A stretch of 28,569 nucleotides of DNA, from the IMG/VR virus record IMGVR_UViG_3300024518_002719, positions 1-28,569 of that record. One strand, written 5' to 3'. Numbering within the stretch: the stretch's first letter is position 1; each line of letters begins with the position of its first letter. The notes under the pieces were generated by a model. It was not told where the DNA came from. It was given only the letters and a program-made list of their open reading frames with translations, and made no database searches. Below are positions 19,067 to 26,626 of the stretch, piece by piece. This stretch comes from a virus. Both the position numbers and the translations under genes were made by a program.

Positions 19067-22000
19067 TGCCGCGAAATAACGAGGCGAAGGTCTCGGTCCT
19101 GATCAAGGCGCGGGATCTCGCATCGAAGACGATCCGCGGGTTCGGGGCGAACCTCAAGACGCTCGCCAGTCGCACGATCTCCGGCGCCCTCCGCTGGGTG
19201 CGCCGGCTCTCGTTCGCCCTTTCGGTGACCCTGGTCGGCGCGTTCGGCCTCGCGACCCGGGCGGCGGCGAAGTTTCAATCGACGATGGCGGAGGTCGCGA
19301 CCCTGATCGGGGGCGACTCCACCGCGGCCGTCGCCTCGATGTCCGCGGCCGTCCTCGACATGACGAAGCGCCTCCCGAAGACCGCCGACGACCTGGGCGC
19401 CGGCCTCTACCAGGTGCTCTCGGCGGGAGTCGAGGGCGCCGCGAACCAGATGAAGGTCCTCGAGGTCTCCGCGAAGGCGGCCGTCGGGGGCCTGACGGAC
19501 ACGTTTTCCTCGGTCGACGCGATCACGACCGTCTTGAACGCCTACCAGCAGAGCGCCGACAAGGCGACCCAGATCTCGGACATCATGTTCGAGACGGTGA
19601 AGCAGGGGAAGGTCACGTTCGGCGAGATCGCCCAGAACATCGGCACGGTCGCGCAGTCGGCCTCGCTCGCGGGGATCTCGTTCGAGGAGGTCGCCGCCGC
19701 GGTCGCCACGATGACGAAGGGCGGGACGAAGGTCGAGGAGACCTTCACGAGCCTAAACCGGATCCTCCTCTCGATCATCACGCCGACCGCCGAGGCCCAG
19801 GCGGCCGCGCGGGCGCTCGGGATCGAGTGGTCCTCGACCGGGCTCCGGACTCGAGGGCTCGGCGGCCTGATGGGCGACCTCGAGGCGGCCACTCGCGGGA
19901 ACATCGACGCCCTGACCTCGATCGTCCCCGACATTCGGTCCTTCCGGGCGGCGGCCGTGCTCGCGGGCACCGGCGCGGCCGAGTACGCGAAGCAAGTCAA
20001 GAATATGACGAGCTCGCAGGGCGCCGCCCAGTCGGCGTTCGACAAGATCAACGCGACGTTCAATTCACAGTTCCAGCTCTTGAAGAACCGGCTCAACAAG
20101 GCCCTGATCGAGACCGGGACGATCATCCTCCCGGAGCTGACGGAGGCGTTCAAGATCCTCCAGGTGAAGGCCGACGGCTTCTCCGAGTGGCTGAAACGGA
20201 ACGACGCGCTCATCAAGGAGTTCTCGAAGAACGTCTCGAACGTGATCGTCTTCCTCGGGGAGATGGGCGGCGCGCTCTTAAAGGCGACGTTCTGGCTGGC
20301 GGACTTGGCGGACCAGTGGGTCCGGATCTTCGATCCGGCGGCGAACTTCGCACAGCCCAACATCGCGGCGCTCGACGCCCTCGGGGACAACACCGAGGAG
20401 CTCACGAAGCGGACCGAGGGCTACCGGACCGAAGTCAAGAAGCTCGAGGGGAAGCTCGCCGACCTCCAGCAGGGGAAGGCCGGGAAGTTCTTCGCGTTCT
20501 TCGATCCGCGGACCGGCGGCAAGTTCGACAAACGGAAGCAGGAGATCGAGGACATCACCGCCGAGATCGAGGGCCTGAACCGCGCGATCGCGCACGGCGC
20601 CGGCAGGATCGCGGAGCTCACGGAAGGGACGCCGGTCGTCCTCGACGTCGAGACGGGGCCGATCGTGGCGCCCAACGTGGAGCAGGTCGCGCGCGATGCT
20701 GGGCCGATCGAGCTCGAGATCAAGCTCAAGGACGAGGGGGCCTTCCTTCGGGACGCCGCGCTCGCCGGCACCGCCGCGGCGCTCGCGATCGGCGACGCGA
20801 TGCGGTTCGGCCTCGAGGACGTGCTCTTCCTCCGGCCACGGCTCGACGAGCGCCGGCTCAAGGAACTCCGGGCCGATCTGAACCAGCTCGGCGTGACCCT
20901 CGACCTGAACAACCTCGAGGAGGTCCGGCGGGAGGTGGCCGCGATCGCGCCCGAGTTCGACCTCTCGAGGCTGGACGCGAACCTCTTCCTCAAGCCGCTG
21001 ATGGACGAGAGCGAGCTCGATCGGGTCCGGGCGGAGCTCGCGAACCTCGGGATCACGCTCGACTTGAACAACCTCGAGGAGGCTCGCCAGCGGGTCGCCG
21101 AGATCCAGCCGGACTTCGACCTCGAGCGCCTGGACGCGGACCTCTTTCTCAAGCCGCTGATGGACCGACGGGAACTCGACCGGGTGGAGGCCGAGCTCGA
21201 GGAGCTGGGGATCACGCTCGACCTCGACAACCTGGCTGAGGTGAAGCGGCAGGTCGCCGAGGTGAAGCCCGAGTTCGACCTCTCGAGACTGGACGCGAAC
21301 CTCTTCCTCTCGCCCCTGGTCGACGAATCCGAACTCGATCGAGTGGAGGCCGAGCTCGAGGAGCTGGGGATCACGCTCGACCTCGAGAACTTGGCCGAGG
21401 TGAAGCGGCAGGTCGCCGAGGTGAAGCCCGAGTTCGACCTCTCGAGACTGGACGCGAACCTCTTCCTCTCGCCCCTGGTCGACGAATCCGACCTCGCGCG
21501 GGTCCGGGCGGAGCTCGAGGAGCTGGGGATCACGCTCGACCTCGAGAACTTGGCCGAGGTGAAGCGGCAGGTCGCCGAGGTGAAGCCGGAGTTCGACCTC
21601 GATCGGCTGGAGCTTCTCGAGACGACGGTCGTCCGGGTCGACGCCGACGTCCTCTCGCGCGTGCTCGAGGACCTCCAGAAGCTCGGCGTCACGATCGACT
21701 TGACGAACATCGACCGCGTCCGGTCGGAGCTCTCGCGGATCGCTCCAGACTTCGACCTCTCTCGCCTCGAGGCGCTGGAGCCCTTGATCCGGGCGAAGGT
21801 GGACTCGGGTGAGGTCCAGGCGCTCGTCGCCTTCCTCGAGGAGCAGGGGATCACGCTCAACCTCCACGACCTCGATCAGCTCCGGGCGACGGTGGAGGCG
21901 CTCACGGATCCGGAGCTCCGGGAGTTCGACCTCGACGTGCTGGACGACATCGAAGCGGTCCTGATCCCGACGATCTCCCCGAAGGCCCTCGAGGAGGTCC

Positions 22001-23325
22001 TCCAGGTGATCTCGAGGGAGTCGCTGACGATCGACCTTGCGAACCTGGACGAGCTCAAGACGAAGCTCCAGGACATCGCGCCGACGCTGGACCTGACACC
22101 GCTCGAGGACCTGGCGGCGATCGTCCGGCTCCAGCCGGAACTCGAGACCGACATCGACGCCGCGCTGGCGGCGCAGCTCCAGCTCCCGAAGACGCAGCGG
22201 GCCGTCCGGGACGGGCTCGCGCGGCTGGCCGACATCCAGGCGCAGATCTCGCTCACCGAGGACCAGGAGGAGCAGGTCGCGCTCGGGCGGGCCTTCATCC
22301 GCGTCCAGGACGACCTCAAGGCGAAGCTCATCACGCAGCGGAACGTCCTCCGCTCGCTGAACGTGCCGGCCGAAGCCCTCCGGGCGCAGTACGCCGAGCT
22401 CGTGAAGATCGCCTCGCAGGCCGGCCTCGAGATCCCGGTCGAGCTGGATCGGGACTCGGTGCTCGCCTTCGTCCGGGAGGCCGAGATCGCGACGCAGCTC
22501 CAGACCGTCGGGTTCGAGTTCGACATGCCGCGGATCCGGGACCAGCTCCTCGAGATCGCCGACCTCGAGCGCGCCGCCGTCTTGGCTGGCGACCCGAAGG
22601 CGCAGGCGGAGGCTCAGCGCGCCCTCACCGCCGCCCGGGAGGATGGCCGGGCGGCCCTGGTCGCGACGGCGCAAGCGGTCGCGGGGCTCGGGCTCCCGCT
22701 CGAGGATACCCGGGCGATCATGGAGGAGCTCGGTGTCGCGATGGAAGTGATCGGCGCGCCGGCGGTGACGTTCAGCGACCAGCTCCGGGCGAACCTCGTC
22801 GGGATGGCCGCCGGCGCTGGGGACCTGGCGAACGTGCTCGCGAACTCGATCACGAAGGCGTTCCGCGGGTTCGGGACCGCCGTGTCCGGGGCGTTCAAGG
22901 CCCTGACGGACGGGTCGAAGGCCGCCGGCGCCGCCTTCCGGGACGCGATGCTCGGGGCCCTCGGGGCCGTCGCGCAGGGGTTCGGGGAGTTCTTCCTCGC
23001 GAAGGCGATCGCGGCGTTCGCGGTGCTGGACTTCGCTCGAGGCGCCGGTCTGACGGCCGCGGCGACGGCGATGTTCGCCCTCGCGGGCGTGCTGGGCGGC
23101 CTGGGTGGCGGTGGCTCCTCCGGCGGGGGCTCCGGCGGTGGCGGTTCCTTCTCGACGGAGTCCTCCCAGGAAGACCTCCGCGGGGCGGCGGACCGTGGAG
23201 CGGCGACGATTATCATCAAGGGCGGGATCCTGAACATGAACGACCCGAACCAGGCGCGGCAGCTCGAGAACGCCTTGAGCGACCTCGACGGGCGCCGGGT
23301 CATCATTCGACGCGGGAGAGGGTAG
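19066..23325 (+). CDS. Tape measure protein with eight ~53-residue repeats
   Basis: The 1419-residue protein starts in a TAATG overlap. The N-terminal part (about 1-350) is of the TP901/PhageMin_Tail type, with a hydrophobic segment FALSVTLVGAFGLATRAAAK and the helices FQSTMAEVATLIGG and LPKTADDLGAGLYQVLSAGV. A repeat array runs from residue 587 (20824) to about 1030. The C-terminal third has helices, then a long hydrophobic region (FLAKAIAAFAVLDFARGAGL, AAATAMFALAGVLGGLGG), a Gly-Ser linker, and the end motif IIIKGGILNMNDPN (1382-1395). Tape measure proteins set tail length and may cross the host membrane. At about 1.5 A per residue the ruler would be roughly 210 nm. The next gene repeats its end motif. 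Confidence 0.85.
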   Translation: MPRNNEAKVSVLIKARDLASKTIRGFGANLKTLASRTISGALRWVRRLSFALSVTLVGAFGLATRAAAKFQSTMAEVATLIGGDSTAAVASMSAAVLDMTKRLPKTADDLGAGLYQVLSAGVEGAANQMKVLEVSAKAAVGGLTDTFSSVDAITTVLNAYQQSADKATQISDIMFETVKQGKVTFGEIAQNIGTVAQSASLAGISFEEVAAAVATMTKGGTKVEETFTSLNRILLSIITPTAEAQAAARALGIEWSSTGLRTRGLGGLMGDLEAATRGNIDALTSIVPDIRSFRAAAVLAGTGAAEYAKQVKNMTSSQGAAQSAFDKINATFNSQFQLLKNRLNKALIETGTIILPELTEAFKILQVKADGFSEWLKRNDALIKEFSKNVSNVIVFLGEMGGALLKATFWLADLADQWVRIFDPAANFAQPNIAALDALGDNTEELTKRTEGYRTEVKKLEGKLADLQQGKAGKFFAFFDPRTGGKFDKRKQEIEDITAEIEGLNRAIAHGAGRIAELTEGTPVVLDVETGPIVAPNVEQVARDAGPIELEIKLKDEGAFLRDAALAGTAAALAIGDAMRFGLEDVLFLRPRLDERRLKELRADLNQLGVTLDLNNLEEVRREVAAIAPEFDLSRLDANLFLKPLMDESELDRVRAELANLGITLDLNNLEEARQRVAEIQPDFDLERLDADLFLKPLMDRRELDRVEAELEELGITLDLDNLAEVKRQVAEVKPEFDLSRLDANLFLSPLVDESELDRVEAELEELGITLDLENLAEVKRQVAEVKPEFDLSRLDANLFLSPLVDESDLARVRAELEELGITLDLENLAEVKRQVAEVKPEFDLDRLELLETTVVRVDADVLSRVLEDLQKLGVTIDLTNIDRVRSELSRIAPDFDLSRLEALEPLIRAKVDSGEVQALVAFLEEQGITLNLHDLDQLRATVEALTDPELREFDLDVLDDIEAVLIPTISPKALEEVLQVISRESLTIDLANLDELKTKLQDIAPTLDLTPLEDLAAIVRLQPELETDIDAALAAQLQLPKTQRAVRDGLARLADIQAQISLTEDQEEQVALGRAFIRVQDDLKAKLITQRNVLRSLNVPAEALRAQYAELVKIASQAGLEIPVELDRDSVLAFVREAEIATQLQTVGFEFDMPRIRDQLLEIADLERAAVLAGDPKAQAEAQRALTAAREDGRAALVATAQAVAGLGLPLEDTRAIMEELGVAMEVIGAPAVTFSDQLRANLVGMAAGAGDLANVLANSITKAFRGFGTAVSGAFKALTDGSKAAGAAFRDAMLGALGAVAQGFGEFFLAKAIAAFAVLDFARGAGLTAAATAMFALAGVLGGLGGGGSSGGGSGGGGSFSTESSQEDLRGAADRGAATIIIKGGILNMNDPNQARQLENALSDLDGRRVIIRRGRG
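20824..22150 (+). repeat. Eight tandem units of about 159 bp in the tape measure gene
   Basis: Units 1-5 start at 20824, 20983, 21142, 21301 and 21460, each 53 residues, consensus LFLxPLxDxxELDRVxAELE followed by ELGITLDLxNLxEVxRQVAE and PEFDLSRLDAN. Units 6-8 are diverged but keep ITLDL-NLD and APDFDLS-type segments. The 3' half of unit 4 and the 5' part of unit 5 are almost identical to the preceding copies at DNA level, so duplication was recent. Confidence 0.85.
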
Positions 23326-23607
23326 ATGCAGCGGAGAAAGTTCCTCGGCGTATTGGGCCTCGGCGCGGGGGCCGTGGCGACTAGGCAAGGGCTTGCAGAA
23401 GCGGCGCCAGGCGCCCCAGAATCGCCCCAGATCGCCGACCTAGACAAGGGCTTGCCACCCCTACCGGCGCGCCAGCATCCCACCGTCCTGATCGAAGGCG
23501 GCGTGCTCGACATGGGGGACCCGAACCTCGTGAAGCGGTTCGAGCGGGCCCTCGATCAGTTCTCGAAGGGGAACCCGGGGATGGTCCGCCGGAAGACGAC
23601 CGGCTGA
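23326..23607 (+). CDS. Small protein with Tat-like signal and a copy of the tape-measure C-terminal motif
   Basis: ATG 23326 touches the tape-measure stop and has GGGAGAGGG upstream. Residues 3-8 are RRKFLG, followed by a Gly/Ala hydrophobic stretch (VLGLGAGAVA) and AEA at 24-26, which together look like a twin-arginine export signal. A Pro/Ala linker follows, encoded by the 62-bp dispersed element. Residues 53-90 (TVLIEGGVLDMGDPN, RFERALDQF, MVRRK) align with the tape-measure end (TIIIKGGILNMNDPN, QLENALSDL, IIRR). It may be a duplicated tail-tip segment that gained a leader. Export is predicted only from motif shape; the leader could also be chance sequence created by the regulatory element. 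Confidence 0.6.
   Translation: MQRRKFLGVLGLGAGAVATRQGLAEAAPGAPESPQIADLDKGLPPLPARQHPTVLIEGGVLDMGDPNLVKRFERALDQFSKGNPGMVRRKTTG
23380..23441. repeat. 62-bp dispersed element, copy B (inside the Tat-like gene)
   Basis: This is about 77% identical to 1989-2050 without gaps. It holds the palindrome CAAGGGCTTG at 23386-23395 behind CTAGG, and a second CTAGACAAGGGCTTGCC lies just downstream at 23440-23456. The promoter-like reading is TTGCAG, 18 bp, CAGAAT. Confidence 0.6.
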
Positions 23608-23738
23608 TGCCGTTCGACTACTTCGGCCCTCCGTGGCCGAGTCGCAAGCCACCGCCGCCCGTCATCGGGAAGCGGAAAGCGTCCAAGTCGAAGCGCCGGA
23701 TCGCGAAGGCGTCCCGCCGGCGGAACCGGAGGGTCTAA
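23607..23738 (+). CDS. Tiny basic protein (43 aa)
   Basis: ATG 23607 overlaps the preceding stop by one base, and the stop TAA ends one base before the next ATG. The sequence starts MPFDYFGPPWPSRKPPPP and is then almost entirely Lys/Arg (GKRKASKSKRRIAKASRRRN). The exact fit between its neighbours supports translation. A nucleic-acid-binding or tail-joining peptide is possible; function unknown. Confidence 0.6.
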   Translation: MPFDYFGPPWPSRKPPPPVIGKRKASKSKRRIAKASRRRNRRV

Positions 23739-23739
23739 G

Positions 23740-24153
23740 ATGCCCTGGCTCACCGTCCCGAAGATCGTCTGGAACGCGAACACGTTGACCTTCACCTACT
23801 CGCTCGACGGGCCCGTCTCCTGGAGCGCGCCGCGCGACGGGTCTGAGCGGGTCGAACTCGACTCGGGCACGCGCGACGCCTGGCTGACGGGGGAGAACTT
23901 CTACCTCTCGGGCCGGGTGCGCTGGGTCTCGACGGCGCTCTGGGACGCTGCGACAGGGTTCCGGGCGTTCCTCGCGTGGGCGCGCGACTACCCGAACTCC
24001 TTCGACTGGTATCCGAACAAGGCGATCGGGACGAAGTACGACTCCTATCTAATCGAGCCCTGGAGCCAGGACGTCCGGCCCGAGCGCGACGGGACGCGGG
24101 TCTTCACGCTCCAGATCCAGTCGGTCGCTGGTACGGCCTACGCGGGCTACTAG
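23740..24153 (+). CDS. Dit-like distal tail protein (137 aa)
   Basis: The ATG follows the TAA of the basic peptide by one base. The protein is beta-rich with an aromatic pattern (NTLTFTYSLDGPVSWSAP, ENFYLSGRVRWVSTALW) and a compact C-terminus (YLIEPWSQDVRPE, VFTLQIQSVAG). Position directly behind the tape measure and before a hub-like gene is where distal tail proteins are found, forming the ring at the tail end. It is shorter than many Dit proteins, so it may correspond only to the N-terminal ring domain. Assigned mainly by order. Confidence 0.55.
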   Translation: MPWLTVPKIVWNANTLTFTYSLDGPVSWSAPRDGSERVELDSGTRDAWLTGENFYLSGRVRWVSTALWDAATGFRAFLAWARDYPNSFDWYPNKAIGTKYDSYLIEPWSQDVRPERDGTRVFTLQIQSVAGTAYAGY

Positions 24154-26625
24154 ATGGCGAGCCCGAGCTATCGGATGACCGTCTTCAAGCCGCGATCGGA
24201 GGATCCGGCGGAGACGGTGGTGATGACGCCGGCGGCCGGCGCGCCACACTCGGACAACTTCAAGGTCGCGACCCGGACGGGGATCACGGGGTTCCAGCCG
24301 TACATGCAGCTCCCGAGCGGCCGGCGCGGGATTATCAACGTGATCACGGGCCGCGGCGACGTCGGGCAGCTCGAGGTTGACCTCGGGGACATCAAGGTCT
24401 CCGGGAACCTCTCGCGCTGGGTGACCGCCTTCGCCGGCAACGCAGAAGGGCTCGATCGGCTCAAGGGCTGTAAGGTCCTCATCGAGGAGCTCCTTGATAC
24501 GGGCGGATCGTGGACGGACTTCTTCACGGGCCGGATCTTCACCTGGGGCGTGACGGACGACCGGGTAATGGTCCGGCTCGAGATCCGCGGGATCGAGGCG
24601 GACCTCCGGTTCCGGCTCTTCCAGCTCCCGCCGCACGCCTCCGTCGCCTCCTACGCGGCGCTCCCGTACATCCTGCCGGTCGGCGTCCCGGTCGCCTATG
24701 CGGATGTCGCGGCGACGGCGCGGCTCGCGGGGAACTTCGACCTCTCGGAGAAGCGGATCACGTTGACGGACGCCGCGATCGAGCGGGTCGACAACATCGT
24801 CCTCGCCTGGCTCGACGACCAGTCAGAGCAGCTCAACTACCAGTCTTATACAGTCTTCGAGGTCGAGAGCGACAACGTCCGGGTCGAGTATTCGCTCGTC
24901 GGTGGTGGTTCGAAGGGCGACTTCCGGATGAACTGGCTCCGGTGGAAGTCAAAGCACGATCTCCGGCGGATGCACTCGATCACGGTTGAGCTCCTCGATT
25001 CCTCGATCCCCGAGTACCGGGCGCTCCCAGCCGGAGACGAGGCGTGCGAAGTCGCGCTCCGGTATCACGGCCCGATCGGCGACGACACGCCGCTCTTCAT
25101 CCAGAACGTCCACCCGGCCGATCTGATCCTCGACATTGCCGACGGCTTCTTCGGTCCGCGGAAGACGGACGGGACGCCGCTCGTCACGATCCCTTACGGG
25201 ACGATGACCGCCTTCACGGGGGATCCGAGCTGGGGACTCTTGCGGTTCCAGGTCCGGGAAGAGGCGGAGGGGTTCGAGTGGATCGAGGACAACATCTCCG
25301 GGCCCGCGGGGCTCGGGTTCCGGATCAACTACGCGGGCGAGCTCGAGCTGATCGACCTCCGGCTCCGGAGTTCGGTCTCCGTCCAGACGACGATCACGAA
25401 CGCGGACATCGCCGCGGGGAACCCGCCGACCCGCACCGCGACCGGAGAAGATTCAGCCGCGTGGGTCGTGGCGACCCACTACTCCGAGGCGAAGGTCGCC
25501 CTCAAGGGACTCGGACTCGGACAACGGCTCGACGACGACACGCCAGACCTCCCGGTCGGCGGCTGGCTCGAGCAGGAGCACAAACTCGAGACGATCGACG
25601 AGACCGCGATCGCGGATCTGGGCGAGCAGGAGCCGGTCAACTTCACGGGGCTCGGGTTCCGGGCGCGCGTCAACGAGATCGTCGAAGGGAACGCGGGCTC
25701 GAGGGCGATCCAGAACCGGCTCCTCGGGCGCATGGGCCAACTGAACCAGGCGTTCGGGAAAGGTCGCGACTCGCTCGAGCTGACCGTCAGGCGGTCCGCC
25801 GCGATCGAGGCGGTGATCCCGGGGCACTTCGTCGTCGTGGACGTGGACGAGATCCCGGATCCGACGAGCTTCCTCCGTGGCGGGCCGCGGCTGATGCAAG
25901 TAGAAGAACGGACGGAGGAGCACCTCCTCGTCCGGCTCGCGGGGGTCGACCTCGGGATCAACGTCGCCGCCGGTGTCCCGGTTCTCGGGACGCCGACCCT
26001 CGGGACGGACACGCTCCACGAGGTGAACCAGTCGGTCACGTTGAACTCAGACTCCGACCTCGTCGAGATCCACTACGCGGCGAAATCCGGCGGCGAGCCC
26101 GCTGAGACCGACGCGGCCTGGATCTTCGGGACTATCGCGAGCGGGGCGACGACGATCCGCCACCTCCAGGTGAACACGAAGATCCACGTCCGCGGGCGAT
26201 CCATACCGAGCTCCCTCCGGAACCTCCGGCGCCCGAGCGCCTGGGTCTACGCGGGGGCGGTGACGACTGCGGCCTACCTGACGCCGACCTCGCCACAGGC
26301 GAGCAACATCGGCGGGCGGGAGTTCCTATTCTCGTGGGTCAATGTGGAGACCGCGGCGGCGCCGCAAATCCTGCTTGCACTCACGGGGGTCGGACGGGTA
26401 TTACTCGACCAGATCGAGCCCGGGTCAACCGAATACTGGGTTAGATACACGGACATCGACAAGACGACAGAGCTCGCTCTCTCGACCGGGTATGACGTCG
26501 GCGTTCGGTATGTCGGCCCCGAGGGGAGTTTCTCCGCAGAAGCGACCGTCCTCAACGTCGTGACGACCGGGAGCGCGAGCGCCGCGCCCTCGATGCTCGT
26601 CCCTAGCATCCTGATCTCCGGATAA
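24154..26625 (+). CDS. Tail tip / baseplate hub-like structural protein (823 aa)
   Basis: Starts immediately at the stop of the Dit-like gene. The N-terminal ~200 residues are beta-rich with Gly and Arg turns (YMQLPSGRRGIINVITGRGD, VGQLEVDLGDIKVSGNL), then a middle hub-type domain (GLGFRINYAGELELIDLRLR and the helix NAGSRAIQNRLLGRMGQLNQ), followed by segments resembling fibronectin type III domains (SWVNVETAAAPQILLALTGV, YWVRYTDIDKTTELALSTGY, PEGSFSAEATVLNVV). This architecture is typical of long-tailed-phage hub and tail-associated proteins that contact the fibre. No lysozyme or peptidase motif was seen. Confidence 0.6.
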   Translation: MASPSYRMTVFKPRSEDPAETVVMTPAAGAPHSDNFKVATRTGITGFQPYMQLPSGRRGIINVITGRGDVGQLEVDLGDIKVSGNLSRWVTAFAGNAEGLDRLKGCKVLIEELLDTGGSWTDFFTGRIFTWGVTDDRVMVRLEIRGIEADLRFRLFQLPPHASVASYAALPYILPVGVPVAYADVAATARLAGNFDLSEKRITLTDAAIERVDNIVLAWLDDQSEQLNYQSYTVFEVESDNVRVEYSLVGGGSKGDFRMNWLRWKSKHDLRRMHSITVELLDSSIPEYRALPAGDEACEVALRYHGPIGDDTPLFIQNVHPADLILDIADGFFGPRKTDGTPLVTIPYGTMTAFTGDPSWGLLRFQVREEAEGFEWIEDNISGPAGLGFRINYAGELELIDLRLRSSVSVQTTITNADIAAGNPPTRTATGEDSAAWVVATHYSEAKVALKGLGLGQRLDDDTPDLPVGGWLEQEHKLETIDETAIADLGEQEPVNFTGLGFRARVNEIVEGNAGSRAIQNRLLGRMGQLNQAFGKGRDSLELTVRRSAAIEAVIPGHFVVVDVDEIPDPTSFLRGGPRLMQVEERTEEHLLVRLAGVDLGINVAAGVPVLGTPTLGTDTLHEVNQSVTLNSDSDLVEIHYAAKSGGEPAETDAAWIFGTIASGATTIRHLQVNTKIHVRGRSIPSSLRNLRRPSAWVYAGAVTTAAYLTPTSPQASNIGGREFLFSWVNVETAAAPQILLALTGVGRVLLDQIEPGSTEYWVRYTDIDKTTELALSTGYDVGVRYVGPEGSFSAEATVLNVVTTGSASAAPSMLVPSILISG

Positions 26626-26626
26626 C

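Noticed and set aside
20278-23388. Very long open frame on the minus strand opposite the tape measure gene
   Set aside because: It is a mirror of high-GC, repeat-rich coding sequence. The + strand protein has clear tape-measure features, and the minus frame is low-complexity Arg/Glu/Leu.
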